Of a stretch of DNA of 64,000 bases, positions 1 to 8,218 are shown in pieces (position 1 is the stretch's first letter; every line of letters starts with the position of its first letter). The position numbers and the translations under genes are program-made. The stretch is taken from positions 124,001 through 188,000 of the forward strand of contig JBAXKJ010000002.1 of the NCBI GenBank assembly GCA_037137375.1. Reading direction: 5' to 3'. The notes beneath the pieces were generated by a model. The model was given only the letters and a program-made list of their open reading frames with translations. It did not search any database and had not been told where the DNA came from. Origin of the DNA: CAINVV01 sp037137375 (lineage in GTDB: Bacteria > Bacteroidota > Bacteroidia > Bacteroidales > Prolixibacteraceae).

Positions 1-1245
1 CGGCTTAATTTGTAATGCTCTTTTAGCAGGAATTGAACCTGCAAATAATCCGGCAAGTATTAAAATAGTCAAAGATGCGATGGCCATCGAAATGCTTACT
101 TCCGGGTTCTTGAAGAAAGCCCTGTCTGTACTTGGTGGCTGACTCTCAATCACTTTATTCACCAATTCAAGCAAGGCGACACCGAGCGACAAACCCGTAT
201 AACCTGCCACCGTTGTAAGAGCAACACTTTCCAGCATAATCTGGGTGATAATGGTACGCGGCGAAGCGCCCAAGGCGCGCTGCACGCCAATTTCTTTGGT
301 CCTTTCCTTGACGATAACCAGCATGATATTGCTCACACCGATCACTCCGGCCATCAGCGTTCCAATTCCCACAATCCAGGTTAAAACTCCGATCGCAATA
401 AAAAGACCGTTCATCTGCTGAAACTCCTTCTCGATATTGACACTGTTTAACGCCTGGACATCTGTTGGAGCAATAGAGTGTCTTGATTTGATGATGGCTT
501 TAACTTTTTCTTCTACAACGCTTACCGGGATACCTTTCTTCGCCGTGACAGCAAGGAAATGCACCATGTTTCCCATGTTGTAGGTCAATTGCATGGTGGT
601 AAAAGGAAGGAAAATCGATTCTTCTGCTCTACCATTGATATTTATCTGGGTCTCAGGTCTGATTACACCAATGACCTGGTAATAGACTCCGGAAATTTTA
701 AGGTATTCTCCAATAGGATTTTCCTTGGCATCGAACATCTGCTCAAATACCTTCTCTCCGATCACGCAAACTTTGCGTCTTTCCAGGATATCCACGTCAT
801 TGATCCATCTACCCTGTAAAACGGTATATGGGTCGATCTTGACATATTCCGGATAATCACCCTTGACATTGTACGCGCCAGTTTTTAGTCCGTGAATGGT
901 ATTGGGTCCACCATTCATTCTGGAACCGAAATTCTTCGGAGAGATATATTCTACTTCCGGAACATTTGCCTGAATGAAAGCCAGATCATCGGAATTCATG
1001 TGCCACTGTCTGCCGCGTTTAAATCCTTTGTAGGGTTCACCGGTCTGTTCAGACCACATAAAACAGGAGTTAGTAGCAAATTTGGCGACCCCCTCAACGA
1101 TGCCATTTTTCAAGCCGTTGGCAGATCCTGCCATCACAATTAGCATGAAGATGCCCCAGAACACTCCGAAAGCGGTGAGCAGACTCCTGACTTTGTTCTT
1201 TGCCAGGGCATGCCATATTTCATTCCATCTGTCGAGGTCAAACAT
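1..1245 (-). CDS. MacB/FtsX-type ABC transporter permease, 3' end cut by window
   Basis: The frame is open from the ATG at 1243-1245 to the window edge, about 415 codons. One N-terminal membrane segment (about residues 17-40) is followed by a large periplasmic MacB-PCD-like domain and then a C-terminal FtsX block whose first cytoplasmic loop reads VKERTKEIGVQRALGA. The last readable residues (KRALQIKP) align with the extreme C terminus of the neighbouring permease, so only about 5-15 residues are missing. It is the distal gene of an operon with the permease at 1272-2540 (26-base gap) and the ATPase at 2550-3263, and it is a paralogue of that permease. MacB-type transporters couple ATP hydrolysis in the cytoplasm to mechanical export work across the envelope. 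The substrate cannot be told from sequence. Confidence 0.9.
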   Translation of the reverse strand, partial: MFDLDRWNEIWHALAKNKVRSLLTAFGVFWGIFMLIVMAGSANGLKNGIVEGVAKFATNSCFMWSEQTGEPYKGFKRGRQWHMNSDDLAFIQANVPEVEYISPKNFGSRMNGGPNTIHGLKTGAYNVKGDYPEYVKIDPYTVLQGRWINDVDILERRKVCVIGEKVFEQMFDAKENPIGEYLKISGVYYQVIGVIRPETQININGRAEESIFLPFTTMQLTYNMGNMVHFLAVTAKKGIPVSVVEEKVKAIIKSRHSIAPTDVQALNSVNIEKEFQQMNGLFIAIGVLTWIVGIGTLMAGVIGVSNIMLVIVKERTKEIGVQRALGASPRTIITQIMLESVALTTVAGYTGLSLGVALLELVNKVIESQPPSTDRAFFKNPEVSISMAIASLTILILAGLFAGSIPAKRALQIKP

Positions 1246-1271
1246 CTGTTACTCTTTTATAGTTGTTGTTG

Positions 1272-2540
1272 CTAATTTTCATCGCGTAATGCCTCAATCG
1301 GAGTAACGTTAGCAGCCTTTCTGGCAGGCAGATATCCAGCGATAGCCCCTGAAAAAATCAAGATTAAAGTGGCAGAAACGGCAGTCTTAAAATCAACTGT
1401 TGGATTCTTAAAGAAAACATTATCGGCAGCTTCTGCTGATGCAGATGCTGCCTGTTCCAATCCCATATTGATCATTTCCATCAATCCGACACCCATTACG
1501 AGACCAATATAACCGGCAACGGTTGTAATCAAAACCGATTCGAGTAATACCAGTCCAATTACCGAGAATGGTGTTGCGCCAATGGCTTTTCTGATTCCGA
1601 TTTCCCTGGTTCGTTCCTTTACCAAAATGAGCATGATATTGCTAACCCCGACGATTCCGGCTATCAGGGTACCAATTCCTATAATCCAGACAAAAAGATT
1701 GATCGCCTGAAAGATTTTCATCGTGCGGATATATTGTGTCAGCATGTTGAAGGACCCCATGGCACGCTTGTCTTTTGGATCAAAATTATGCCTCAAGGCC
1801 ATATCTGCACGAACCCTTTCTGTTATGGAATCCGCAGCCTCACTGGTCTGAACCATCTTTGAAGTCACCGTAAAAGCATGGACACGATCGCTGCCGCTGA
1901 AGATTCTCTGAGCAGTTGTGAACGGAATATAGGCTGTCCGGTTTCTATCCTGTCTTTTCTTATTCTCGGTGAAACCGATGACCTGAAAAGGTACATTACC
2001 AATTTTCAAGTATTTCCCGATAGGGTCTTCTTCCTTAAATAAGGCCTTGCGAATTTCCTCGCTAATCACCACTACTTTTCTAAATTCCTGCATATCCATC
2101 TGATTGATGAACCTGCCTTTGTGGGTGATGATATTTTCCATATCCTGGAGGCTCGGATAACAGGAGCAGGTCTCAAACGAACCATACTCTTTCCCGTAGA
2201 CATAAAGAACTTCCTCAGGAAGGTAATAACGGGAAGAAACCTTTTCAATTTCTTTGGATTTGGTAGTCAGAAAGTCATAATCCCGGTTGTTAAATTTTAC
2301 CGGCCGGCCTTCCTTCAGCCCGTTATATGGGATGGAAGTTTCGCCTGTCCACATCCACATGACGTTGACGGCGTTTTCTGCAAACTGTGTCTTCACACCA
2401 TTGGAGAGACCGTTTCCGGAACCAAGCAAAACCATTAGCATGAAAATTCCCCATGCAACGGAGAAACCCGTCAGAAAAGTCCTGAGTTTATTCTTCCTGA
2501 TCGTGCTAAAAATTTCCTGCCAAATATCGACGTCAAACAT
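1272..2540 (-). CDS. MacB/FtsX-type ABC transporter permease
   Basis: A 422-residue inner-membrane protein with the MacB permease layout: one membrane segment near residues 20-42, a periplasmic domain of about 240 residues, and three C-terminal membrane segments starting near residue 283. The loop after the second segment carries VKERTREIGIRKAIGA, the FtsX-family coupling motif. The ATG at 2538-2540 starts 9 bases after the ATPase stop, and the paralogous permease follows after 26 bases, so all three genes should be co-transcribed. Two different permeases suggest a heterodimeric exporter, or two alternative complexes with one ATPase. Bacteroidota carry many such operons, and the cargo (antimicrobial, lipoprotein or other) is unknown. 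Confidence 0.92.
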   Translation of the reverse strand: MFDVDIWQEIFSTIRKNKLRTFLTGFSVAWGIFMLMVLLGSGNGLSNGVKTQFAENAVNVMWMWTGETSIPYNGLKEGRPVKFNNRDYDFLTTKSKEIEKVSSRYYLPEEVLYVYGKEYGSFETCSCYPSLQDMENIITHKGRFINQMDMQEFRKVVVISEEIRKALFKEEDPIGKYLKIGNVPFQVIGFTENKKRQDRNRTAYIPFTTAQRIFSGSDRVHAFTVTSKMVQTSEAADSITERVRADMALRHNFDPKDKRAMGSFNMLTQYIRTMKIFQAINLFVWIIGIGTLIAGIVGVSNIMLILVKERTREIGIRKAIGATPFSVIGLVLLESVLITTVAGYIGLVMGVGLMEMINMGLEQAASASAEAADNVFFKNPTVDFKTAVSATLILIFSGAIAGYLPARKAANVTPIEALRDEN

Positions 2541-2549
2541 AGTCTTGAT

Positions 2550-3263
2550 TTATTCCTGTTTTACTCTGTCACGATACATCTGAAGATCTCCATTGGTGAT
2601 TACCTCGCCAATGACACCATCTTTCAGACGGATTATTTTCCTTGTAAGTGCTGCAATATCATGCTCATGGGTAACAATGATGACGGTGATTCCCTGGTCA
2701 TTAACATCTTTGAGAATATCCATGACTTCGAGTGACGTCTGTGAGTCGAGTGCACCGGTAGGTTCATCGGCCAGAATAATCTTCGGATTGGAAATCAAGG
2801 CTCTTGCGATGGCCACTCTTTGCTTTTGTCCGCCCGATAACTCGCTGGGCAGGTGATGCGCCCAATCTTTGATGCCGAGCCTATCGAGGTACTCCAGTGC
2901 AATCAGATTTCGTTTCTTCCTGTTGACTTTCTGATAATATAATGGAAGCGCCACGTTCTCCATGGCATTCTTGAAGGAGATCAGGTTGAAGGATTGAAAG
3001 ATGAAACCGATCATGGCATTGCGCGTGATGGCGGCTTGCGTTTCGCTTAATGACCAAATCCTCTTACCGTTCAGGAAATATTCGCCCTTATCGTAATCGT
3101 CCAGAACACCAAGAATATTCAGCAACGTTGATTTGCCCGAACCGGAGGATCCCATGATGGAGACAAACTCGCCTTCCTCAATTTCAAGGTTAAGGCCCTT
3201 TAATACATGGAGACTGTTATTCCCTGTTACGTAAGATTTGTGTAATTCCCGGATGCTTATCAT
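2550..3263 (-). CDS. MacB/LolD-type ABC transporter ATP-binding protein
   Basis: A 237-residue cytoplasmic ATPase of the MacB/LolD family, the usual length. Walker A GSSGSGKST is at residues 38-46, the signature LSGGQKQRVAIARAL lies near 141-155, Walker B ILADEPTGALD near 162-172, and the switch histidine is in VTHEHD near 197-202. It is the first gene of the exporter operon and would power the two permeases downstream. The start is the ATG at 3261-3263. No exact TAnnTTTG box was found directly upstream, so the promoter is unassigned. Confidence 0.93.
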   Translation of the reverse strand: MISIRELHKSYVTGNNSLHVLKGLNLEIEEGEFVSIMGSSGSGKSTLLNILGVLDDYDKGEYFLNGKRIWSLSETQAAITRNAMIGFIFQSFNLISFKNAMENVALPLYYQKVNRKKRNLIALEYLDRLGIKDWAHHLPSELSGGQKQRVAIARALISNPKIILADEPTGALDSQTSLEVMDILKDVNDQGITVIIVTHEHDIAALTRKIIRLKDGVIGEVITNGDLQMYRDRVKQE

Positions 3264-3369
3264 GATCGTCTTATTGTTCTAATACGTGCAATTTGCAGAT
3301 AAGACGCCCCTTTATCGAAAACGTTACACATCCAGGGGAAATTATTTTCCCTACACTGATTGCATTTAT

Positions 3370-4416
3370 TTATTTTTTGATCGGATTCCAGCCCTGGGCA
3401 GTTAGCGGGATTTCCTGTTGTCCGCCGGAGGTCACCAGCATAGCGCCCTCCTCCTTTACCGTCATATGACCTATTACTGTGATATCTGGATGATTACGGA
3501 CTTTCTCATGATCTTCGAGGGGAACAGTAAACAGCAATTCATAGTCTTCCCCGCCATTCAAGGCTGCCACCAAAGGATTTATATTAATCTCTTCCGCCAT
3601 TTTTCTAACCTGCGGATCAAAACTGAGACGCTCTTCATATAAACGGCAGCCGACACCAGAATCTTCGCAGAGATGCAAAATTTCTGATGACAATCCGTCG
3701 GAAATATCAATCATGGAGGTAGGTTTTACTTTCAGCTCACTGAAAATCTCCCTCATATCCACGCGTGCTTCTGGTTTCAGTTGTCTGGCAAGTATGTAAT
3801 CGTACCCTGAAAGCTGAGGCTGAACAGTAGGGTTCAACCTGAACAGCTCATTTTCCCGCTCCAGAAGTTGGAGTCCGAGGTAGGCCCCGCCCAGATCGCC
3901 TGTGACGCATAAAAGATCTGTCGGCTTGGCTCCGCTTCGGTAAACCAGGTCAAGCTCATCAGCCTCACCGATGGCCGTGATGGAAATGGTGAGCCCCGTC
4001 AGCGAAGTGGTGGTATCACCTCCAATCAAATCGACGCCGTACCGCTCGCAAGCCAGATGGATTCCGGAATATAGTTCATCAATTGCCTCGAGCGAAAATT
4101 TGGAGGAAATTGCCAGGGATACGGTAATCTGCCGGGGTATGGCATTCATGGCACAGATATCACTGATATTAACGGCCACAGCTTTGTAGCCAAGATGTTT
4201 CAGGGGAACATAAATCAGATTGAAATGGATCCCTTCTGTGAGCAGATCTGTCGTTACGACAATTTTTTTGGTCGGATACTGAAGCACGGCACAATCGTCG
4301 CCTACGCCTTTCAGGGTACTTTCATTTTTTTTTCTCGCCTGGGCTGTGACTCTTTTTATCAGGCCAAATTCGCCAAGTTCAGCTAGTTCGCTGACAGCTT
4401 TATTTTCCAATGCCAT
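3370..4416 (-). CDS. thiL: Thiamine-monophosphate kinase
   Basis: ThiL phosphorylates thiamine monophosphate to thiamine diphosphate, the last step of cofactor synthesis, in the cytoplasm. The 348-residue frame shows the AIR-synthase-like kinase motifs: GVGDDCAV at 37-44, LLTEGIHFNL, GGDTTTS, IDISDGLSSEI and NGGEDYELLFTV. The frame extends upstream to a TTG at 4438-4440, but I chose the ATG at 4414-4416. A TACTTTTG promoter box on the minus strand at 4450-4457 would put the transcript start near 4443, leaving no leader for the TTG. The gene is divergent from sufB with back-to-back promoters. No other thiamine gene is nearby. Confidence 0.93.
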   Translation of the reverse strand: MALENKAVSELAELGEFGLIKRVTAQARKKNESTLKGVGDDCAVLQYPTKKIVVTTDLLTEGIHFNLIYVPLKHLGYKAVAVNISDICAMNAIPRQITVSLAISSKFSLEAIDELYSGIHLACERYGVDLIGGDTTTSLTGLTISITAIGEADELDLVYRSGAKPTDLLCVTGDLGGAYLGLQLLERENELFRLNPTVQPQLSGYDYILARQLKPEARVDMREIFSELKVKPTSMIDISDGLSSEILHLCEDSGVGCRLYEERLSFDPQVRKMAEEININPLVAALNGGEDYELLFTVPLEDHEKVRNHPDITVIGHMTVKEEGAMLVTSGGQQEIPLTAQGWNPIKK

Positions 4417-4449
4417 GTTTGTTTCAGATTTATTCGACAAATTTCACGT

Positions 4450-4457
4450 CAAAAGTA
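4450..4457 (-). promoter_or_regulatory. Bacteroidota-type promoter -7 box for thiL
   Basis: The minus strand reads TACTTTTG, an exact match to the Bacteroidota -7 consensus TAnnTTTG. A TTG trinucleotide lies 21 bases upstream (minus strand, 4481-4479), a workable -33 element. It faces thiL and supports the ATG at 4416 as start. Confidence 0.6.
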
Positions 4458-4467
4458 GTGCATTTTA

Positions 4468-4475
4468 TATCTTTG
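4468..4475 (+). promoter_or_regulatory. Bacteroidota-type promoter -7 box for the suf operon
   Basis: The sequence TATCTTTG matches TAnnTTTG exactly, 80 bases before the sufB ATG. The -33 region is weak (TTTC at 4442-4445). It lies only 10 bases from the oppositely oriented thiL box. The leader between this box and sufB carries a 10-codon frame at 4510-4542 and a GAGGAG ribosome-binding site at 4541-4546. Confidence 0.55.
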
Positions 4476-4555
4476 CACCAATTTGTATCCAGTCTTATTA
4501 AAAATTCGTATGACTAGAATATACACTTGGAGTACAGATTGAGGAGCTTATACCA

Positions 4556-6001
4556 ATGAACGATCAAAATAAATTATTAAACGAAGTAACCGACCGGGAT
4601 TACCGTTTCGGCTTCGTCACAGATATTGAAACGGATTTTATTCCCAAAGGATTGAGTGAGGAGGTGGTCAGGATCATCTCCGCCAAGAAGGAAGAGCCGG
4701 AGTTCATGCTTGAATTTCGCCTGAAAGCCTACCGGAAATGGTTGACCATGAAGATGCCGGATTGGGCCCAACTGAAGATACCCGCCATTGATTATCAGGA
4801 AATTATCTATTATGCGGCACCCCGTCAACAGCCAAAATATGAGAGTCTGGACGAGGTAGATCCTGAACTGCTGGCCACCTTTGCCAAACTCGGCATTCCG
4901 CTCGAAGAGCAAAAGATGCTGGCTGGTGTGGCCGTCGATGCGGTAATGGATAGCGTTTCGGTAAAGACGACTTTTAAGGAAAATCTGGCCGAACTGGGGA
5001 TCATCTTTTGCTCTTTTAGCGAAGCTGTCAAGCACCACCCCGACCTGGTACAGAAATACCTTGGCATGGTGGTACCGCCCAATGACAACTTCTTTGCCGC
5101 CCTGAATTGCGCGGTTTTTTCCGACGGATCATTCGTTTATATCCCAAAAGGAGTAAGGTGCCCAATGGAACTTTCGACCTATTTCAGGATCAACGCGAGA
5201 AATACCGGACAGTTTGAACGCACCCTGATTATCGCTGATAATGACAGTTATGTCTCCTACCTGGAAGGCTGCACAGCGCCTATGCGGGATGAAAATCAGC
5301 TGCATGCCGCTGTGGTGGAGATCATTGCACTGGATCGCGCCGAAGTAAAATACTCGACCGTCCAGAACTGGTACCCGGGAAATAAGGAAGGCGTCGGTGG
5401 CATATATAATTTCGTAACCAAGCGTGGTCTCTGCAAAGGCGAATATTCGAAGATTTACTGGAACCAGGTCGAGACGGGCTCTGCCATCACCTGGAAGTAC
5501 CCTAGCTGCATCCTGGCAGGAGATAATTCGGTAGCTGAATTCAATTCTGTCGCACTGACAAATAATTACCAGCAGGCCGATACCGGCACCAAAATGATTC
5601 ATCTTGGTAAGAATACGAAGAGCACAATTGTCTCCAAAGGAATATCCGCCGGGCATAGCTCCAACTCCTACCGTGGATTGGTGAGGGTAGCCGCCAAGGC
5701 AGAAAATGCCAGAAATTACTCACAGTGCGATTCCCTTTTGCTGGGTGAACATTGTGGAGCCCATACTTTTCCGTACATCGAGGTGGGAAATCCGAATTCT
5801 GTCGTCGAACATGAGGCGACAACTTCAAAAATCGGGGAAGATCAGATATTTTATTGTAACCAGCGTGGCATCTCAACACAGGATGCTATTGGAATGATCG
5901 TGAACGGCTATGCCCGCGAGGTAATCAACAAGTTACCGATGGAATTTGCCGTGGAAGCCCAAAAATTGCTGCAGATCAGCCTGGAAGGCAGTGTGGGATA
6001 A
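4556..6001 (+). CDS. sufB: Fe-S cluster assembly scaffold SufB
   Basis: SufB is the scaffold of the SufBCD complex, where sulfur and iron are assembled into clusters in the cytoplasm. The 481 residues match the usual SufB length and carry the conserved beta-helix core, with EGCTAPMRDENQLHAAVVE, a cysteine in NYSQCDSLLLGEHCGAH near residue 390 and the glutamate of HEATTSKIGED near 419, equivalent to the Cys/Glu pair known to matter in the E. coli protein. The ATG at 4556 is preceded by a clear GAGGAG at 4541-4546 with 9-base spacing, unusual here because most genes in this window lack such a site. It heads sufB-C-D-S-E-DUF59. No IscR/Rrf2-type regulator gene lies beside it in the window. Confidence 0.97.
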   Translation: MNDQNKLLNEVTDRDYRFGFVTDIETDFIPKGLSEEVVRIISAKKEEPEFMLEFRLKAYRKWLTMKMPDWAQLKIPAIDYQEIIYYAAPRQQPKYESLDEVDPELLATFAKLGIPLEEQKMLAGVAVDAVMDSVSVKTTFKENLAELGIIFCSFSEAVKHHPDLVQKYLGMVVPPNDNFFAALNCAVFSDGSFVYIPKGVRCPMELSTYFRINARNTGQFERTLIIADNDSYVSYLEGCTAPMRDENQLHAAVVEIIALDRAEVKYSTVQNWYPGNKEGVGGIYNFVTKRGLCKGEYSKIYWNQVETGSAITWKYPSCILAGDNSVAEFNSVALTNNYQQADTGTKMIHLGKNTKSTIVSKGISAGHSSNSYRGLVRVAAKAENARNYSQCDSLLLGEHCGAHTFPYIEVGNPNSVVEHEATTSKIGEDQIFYCNQRGISTQDAIGMIVNGYAREVINKLPMEFAVEAQKLLQISLEGSVG

Positions 6002-6003
6002 AG

Positions 6004-6033
6004 AGATGAGAACTGAGAGATGAGAGAAGAGAG
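6004..6033 (+). repeat. Short purine-rich direct repeat between sufB and sufC
   Basis: The element AGAGATGAG occurs twice here, separated by AACTG and followed by AGAAGAGAG, in the 75-base gap between sufB and sufC. It is a low-complexity purine tract, with no ORF or hairpin in it. It may be simple slippage-prone sequence. Confidence 0.5.
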
Positions 6034-6076
6034 TTCTGATTTTCAATTATTATTAAAAATATAATTATAAGTATAT

Positions 6077-6829
6077 ATGCTCATTATTAAAGACTTACAT
6101 GCCAATATTGAGGGTAAAGAAATTCTCCGCGGCATCAACCTTACTATTAATGCCGGAGAAGTACATGCCATCATGGGACCAAATGGTTCCGGGAAGAGTA
6201 CCCTGGCCAATGTACTGGCCGGCAATACAAGTTTTGAAGTAACCAAGGGAGAAGTAACTTTCTTTGGAAAGGATCTGCTCTCCATGACAGCCGACGTGAG
6301 GGCTAAGGAAGGACTCTTCCTGAGTTTCCAATATCCGGTTGAGATTCCGGGCGTCAGCATGATCAATTTCCTGAAGACAGCCGTCAATGAATCCAGGAAA
6401 TACCACCAGCTTAAAGAGCTTTCTGCCGGAGACTTTCTGAAGTTGATGCGAGAGAAAAAAGAGATGGTTCAGATTGATTCTCAGCTGACTAACCGCTCTG
6501 TAAATGAGGGCTTTTCGGGTGGAGAGAAGAAGAAAAATGAAATTTTCCAGATGGCCATGCTGGAACCCAGACTCGCTATTCTGGATGAGACTGACAGCGG
6601 ACTGGATATCGACGCGCTCCGTATCGTGGCTAACGGTGTCAATATGCTTAAGAAACCAGATAATGCGACCATCGTGGTAACACACTACCAACGATTACTG
6701 GATTATATCGTGCCGGATTTTGTCCATGTCCTCTATAAAGGTCAGATCGTAAAATCAGCCGGTAAGGAATTAGTACTAGAATTAGAGGAGAAGGGCTACG
6801 ATTGGATTAAAAAAGAACTTGGAGAATAA
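6077..6829 (+). CDS. sufC: Fe-S assembly ATPase SufC
   Basis: SufC is the ABC-type ATPase that drives conformational change of the SufBCD scaffold. It is soluble and is not a transporter. The 250 residues show Walker A GPNGSGKST at 34-42, the SufC-specific signature FSGGEKKKNEIFQMA near 149-163, Walker B LAILDETDSGLD near 167-178 and the H-loop in VVTHYQR. The gene sits 75 bases after sufB and overlaps the likely sufD start region closely. Confidence 0.97.
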   Translation: MLIIKDLHANIEGKEILRGINLTINAGEVHAIMGPNGSGKSTLANVLAGNTSFEVTKGEVTFFGKDLLSMTADVRAKEGLFLSFQYPVEIPGVSMINFLKTAVNESRKYHQLKELSAGDFLKLMREKKEMVQIDSQLTNRSVNEGFSGGEKKKNEIFQMAMLEPRLAILDETDSGLDIDALRIVANGVNMLKKPDNATIVVTHYQRLLDYIVPDFVHVLYKGQIVKSAGKELVLELEEKGYDWIKKELGE

Positions 6830-6833
6830 CGCC

Positions 6834-8204
6834 ATGGCAGATAGTACATTAACAGCATCAACAGAGCTGCGAATAGCCACTCTTTTTGAAGAAAACAGTG
6901 CCCTTCTCAATCAAGGGGTTCCTGATTTCCTGATAAAAGACAGGAAGAAAGCCTTGGCAGAGTTCCTGCGCATGGGGATTCCCGACAGAAAACTGGAGAA
7001 TTATAAATACACGGATCTTACCAAACTTTTTGCCCTTGAAAACTACAACCGTGCCTTCAGTCCAACCTCCTTCGACTTCGACATGCAGGAAGTATTCACC
7101 TGCGATGTGCCGGAGTTTGATACCCATGTCCTGTTTCATGTAAACGGCTGGTTCTTTGAAAAAAACAAGACCATCCAGTTTCCTGAGGGTGTAATCATCA
7201 AAAGCCTGAAACGGGCCCTTGTTGAGAATTCGGATCTCGTTGAGAAATATTACGGGAAAATCGCCGACTCCGCCAAGGATCCTATCGTGGCGCTTAATAG
7301 TGCTTTTGCACAGGACGGTATTTTCATCTATGTACCTGATAATTTGATTATTGAAAAACCTATACAGATCATCGACTTGCTTCGTAGCGAAGAAGATTTG
7401 TATGTCACCCAACGAAATCTGTTAGTGGTTGGAAAGAATGCACAGGTTAAACTCATGTTTTGTGACCATACACTTGCAGTTCATAGTTACATTGCCAACT
7501 ACCTGACAGAGGTCTATATGGACGACTATTCCTGTGTCGATATTTACGGAATTCAGAATCAGCACAACGGGACAGCCTACCTCAACGGTATTTTTGTACA
7601 TCAGGAGAGAAATTCCCAACTGATAACCAATACCATTTCGCTGCACGGGGGTATCACCCGCAACCATCTGCAGGTTGACCTAAGCGGGGAACATGCCAAT
7701 GCTGCCTTATTCGGACTTGCCCTGACGGACAAGGACCAGCATTGCGATAATTTCACCTTTATTGAACATGCCGCGCAGTCTTGTCATAGCAACCAGATAT
7801 TTAAAAATATCCTGGATGATAATTCGACCGGCGCCTTTACCGGCAGGATACACGTAATGCCAGGTGCAAAAAAAACGGAGGCCTATCAGCGAAATAACAG
7901 TGTCCTGTTGACCAAAGTGGCCAAAATGAATACCAAACCTCAACTGGTCATCGACAATGACGATGTAAAATGTTCGCATGGTGCAACGGTCGGTCAGGTC
8001 AATGAAGAGGCGTTATTTTATCTTCAGACCCGTGGTATCAATGAAAAGGAGGCGCGCTTGATGTTGATGTTTGCCTTTGCACATGAAGTGTTGGCCAATA
8101 TCAGGGTAGAACAGCTGCGTCAGAGCATCGACAGACTCGTCAACAAGAGACTGAGGGGAGAAGTTTCACGCTGCCATGACTGTAAACTTGAGTGCATCAG
8201 GTAA
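6834..8204 (+). CDS. sufD: Fe-S cluster assembly protein SufD
   Basis: SufD pairs with SufB on the SufC dimer and is needed for iron entry. The 456-residue frame shows the SufB/SufD beta-helix with AYLNGIFVHQERNSQLIT and DNDDVKCSHGATVGQV near the C-terminal third. An in-frame ATG at 6819 lies inside sufC. I prefer the ATG at 6834 because GGAGAA (near 6819-6824) is well spaced from it. The last residues are RCHDCKLECIR, a cluster of three cysteines (C-x2-C-x3-C) that I would not expect in a generic SufD. Its significance is unknown. Confidence 0.95.
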   Translation: MADSTLTASTELRIATLFEENSALLNQGVPDFLIKDRKKALAEFLRMGIPDRKLENYKYTDLTKLFALENYNRAFSPTSFDFDMQEVFTCDVPEFDTHVLFHVNGWFFEKNKTIQFPEGVIIKSLKRALVENSDLVEKYYGKIADSAKDPIVALNSAFAQDGIFIYVPDNLIIEKPIQIIDLLRSEEDLYVTQRNLLVVGKNAQVKLMFCDHTLAVHSYIANYLTEVYMDDYSCVDIYGIQNQHNGTAYLNGIFVHQERNSQLITNTISLHGGITRNHLQVDLSGEHANAALFGLALTDKDQHCDNFTFIEHAAQSCHSNQIFKNILDDNSTGAFTGRIHVMPGAKKTEAYQRNNSVLLTKVAKMNTKPQLVIDNDDVKCSHGATVGQVNEEALFYLQTRGINEKEARLMLMFAFAHEVLANIRVEQLRQSIDRLVNKRLRGEVSRCHDCKLECIR

Positions 8205-8218
8205 ATAAATTTACTAAA

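Noticed and set aside
3334..3352. AGGGGAAATTATTTTCCCT hairpin after thiL
   Set aside because: A short stem with a G-U pair and no U-tract on the thiL strand, so I do not call it a terminator.
4577..5038. Long antisense frames within sufB and other conserved genes
   Set aside because: They lie opposite well-conserved coding sequence and have no recognisable domains or promoters.
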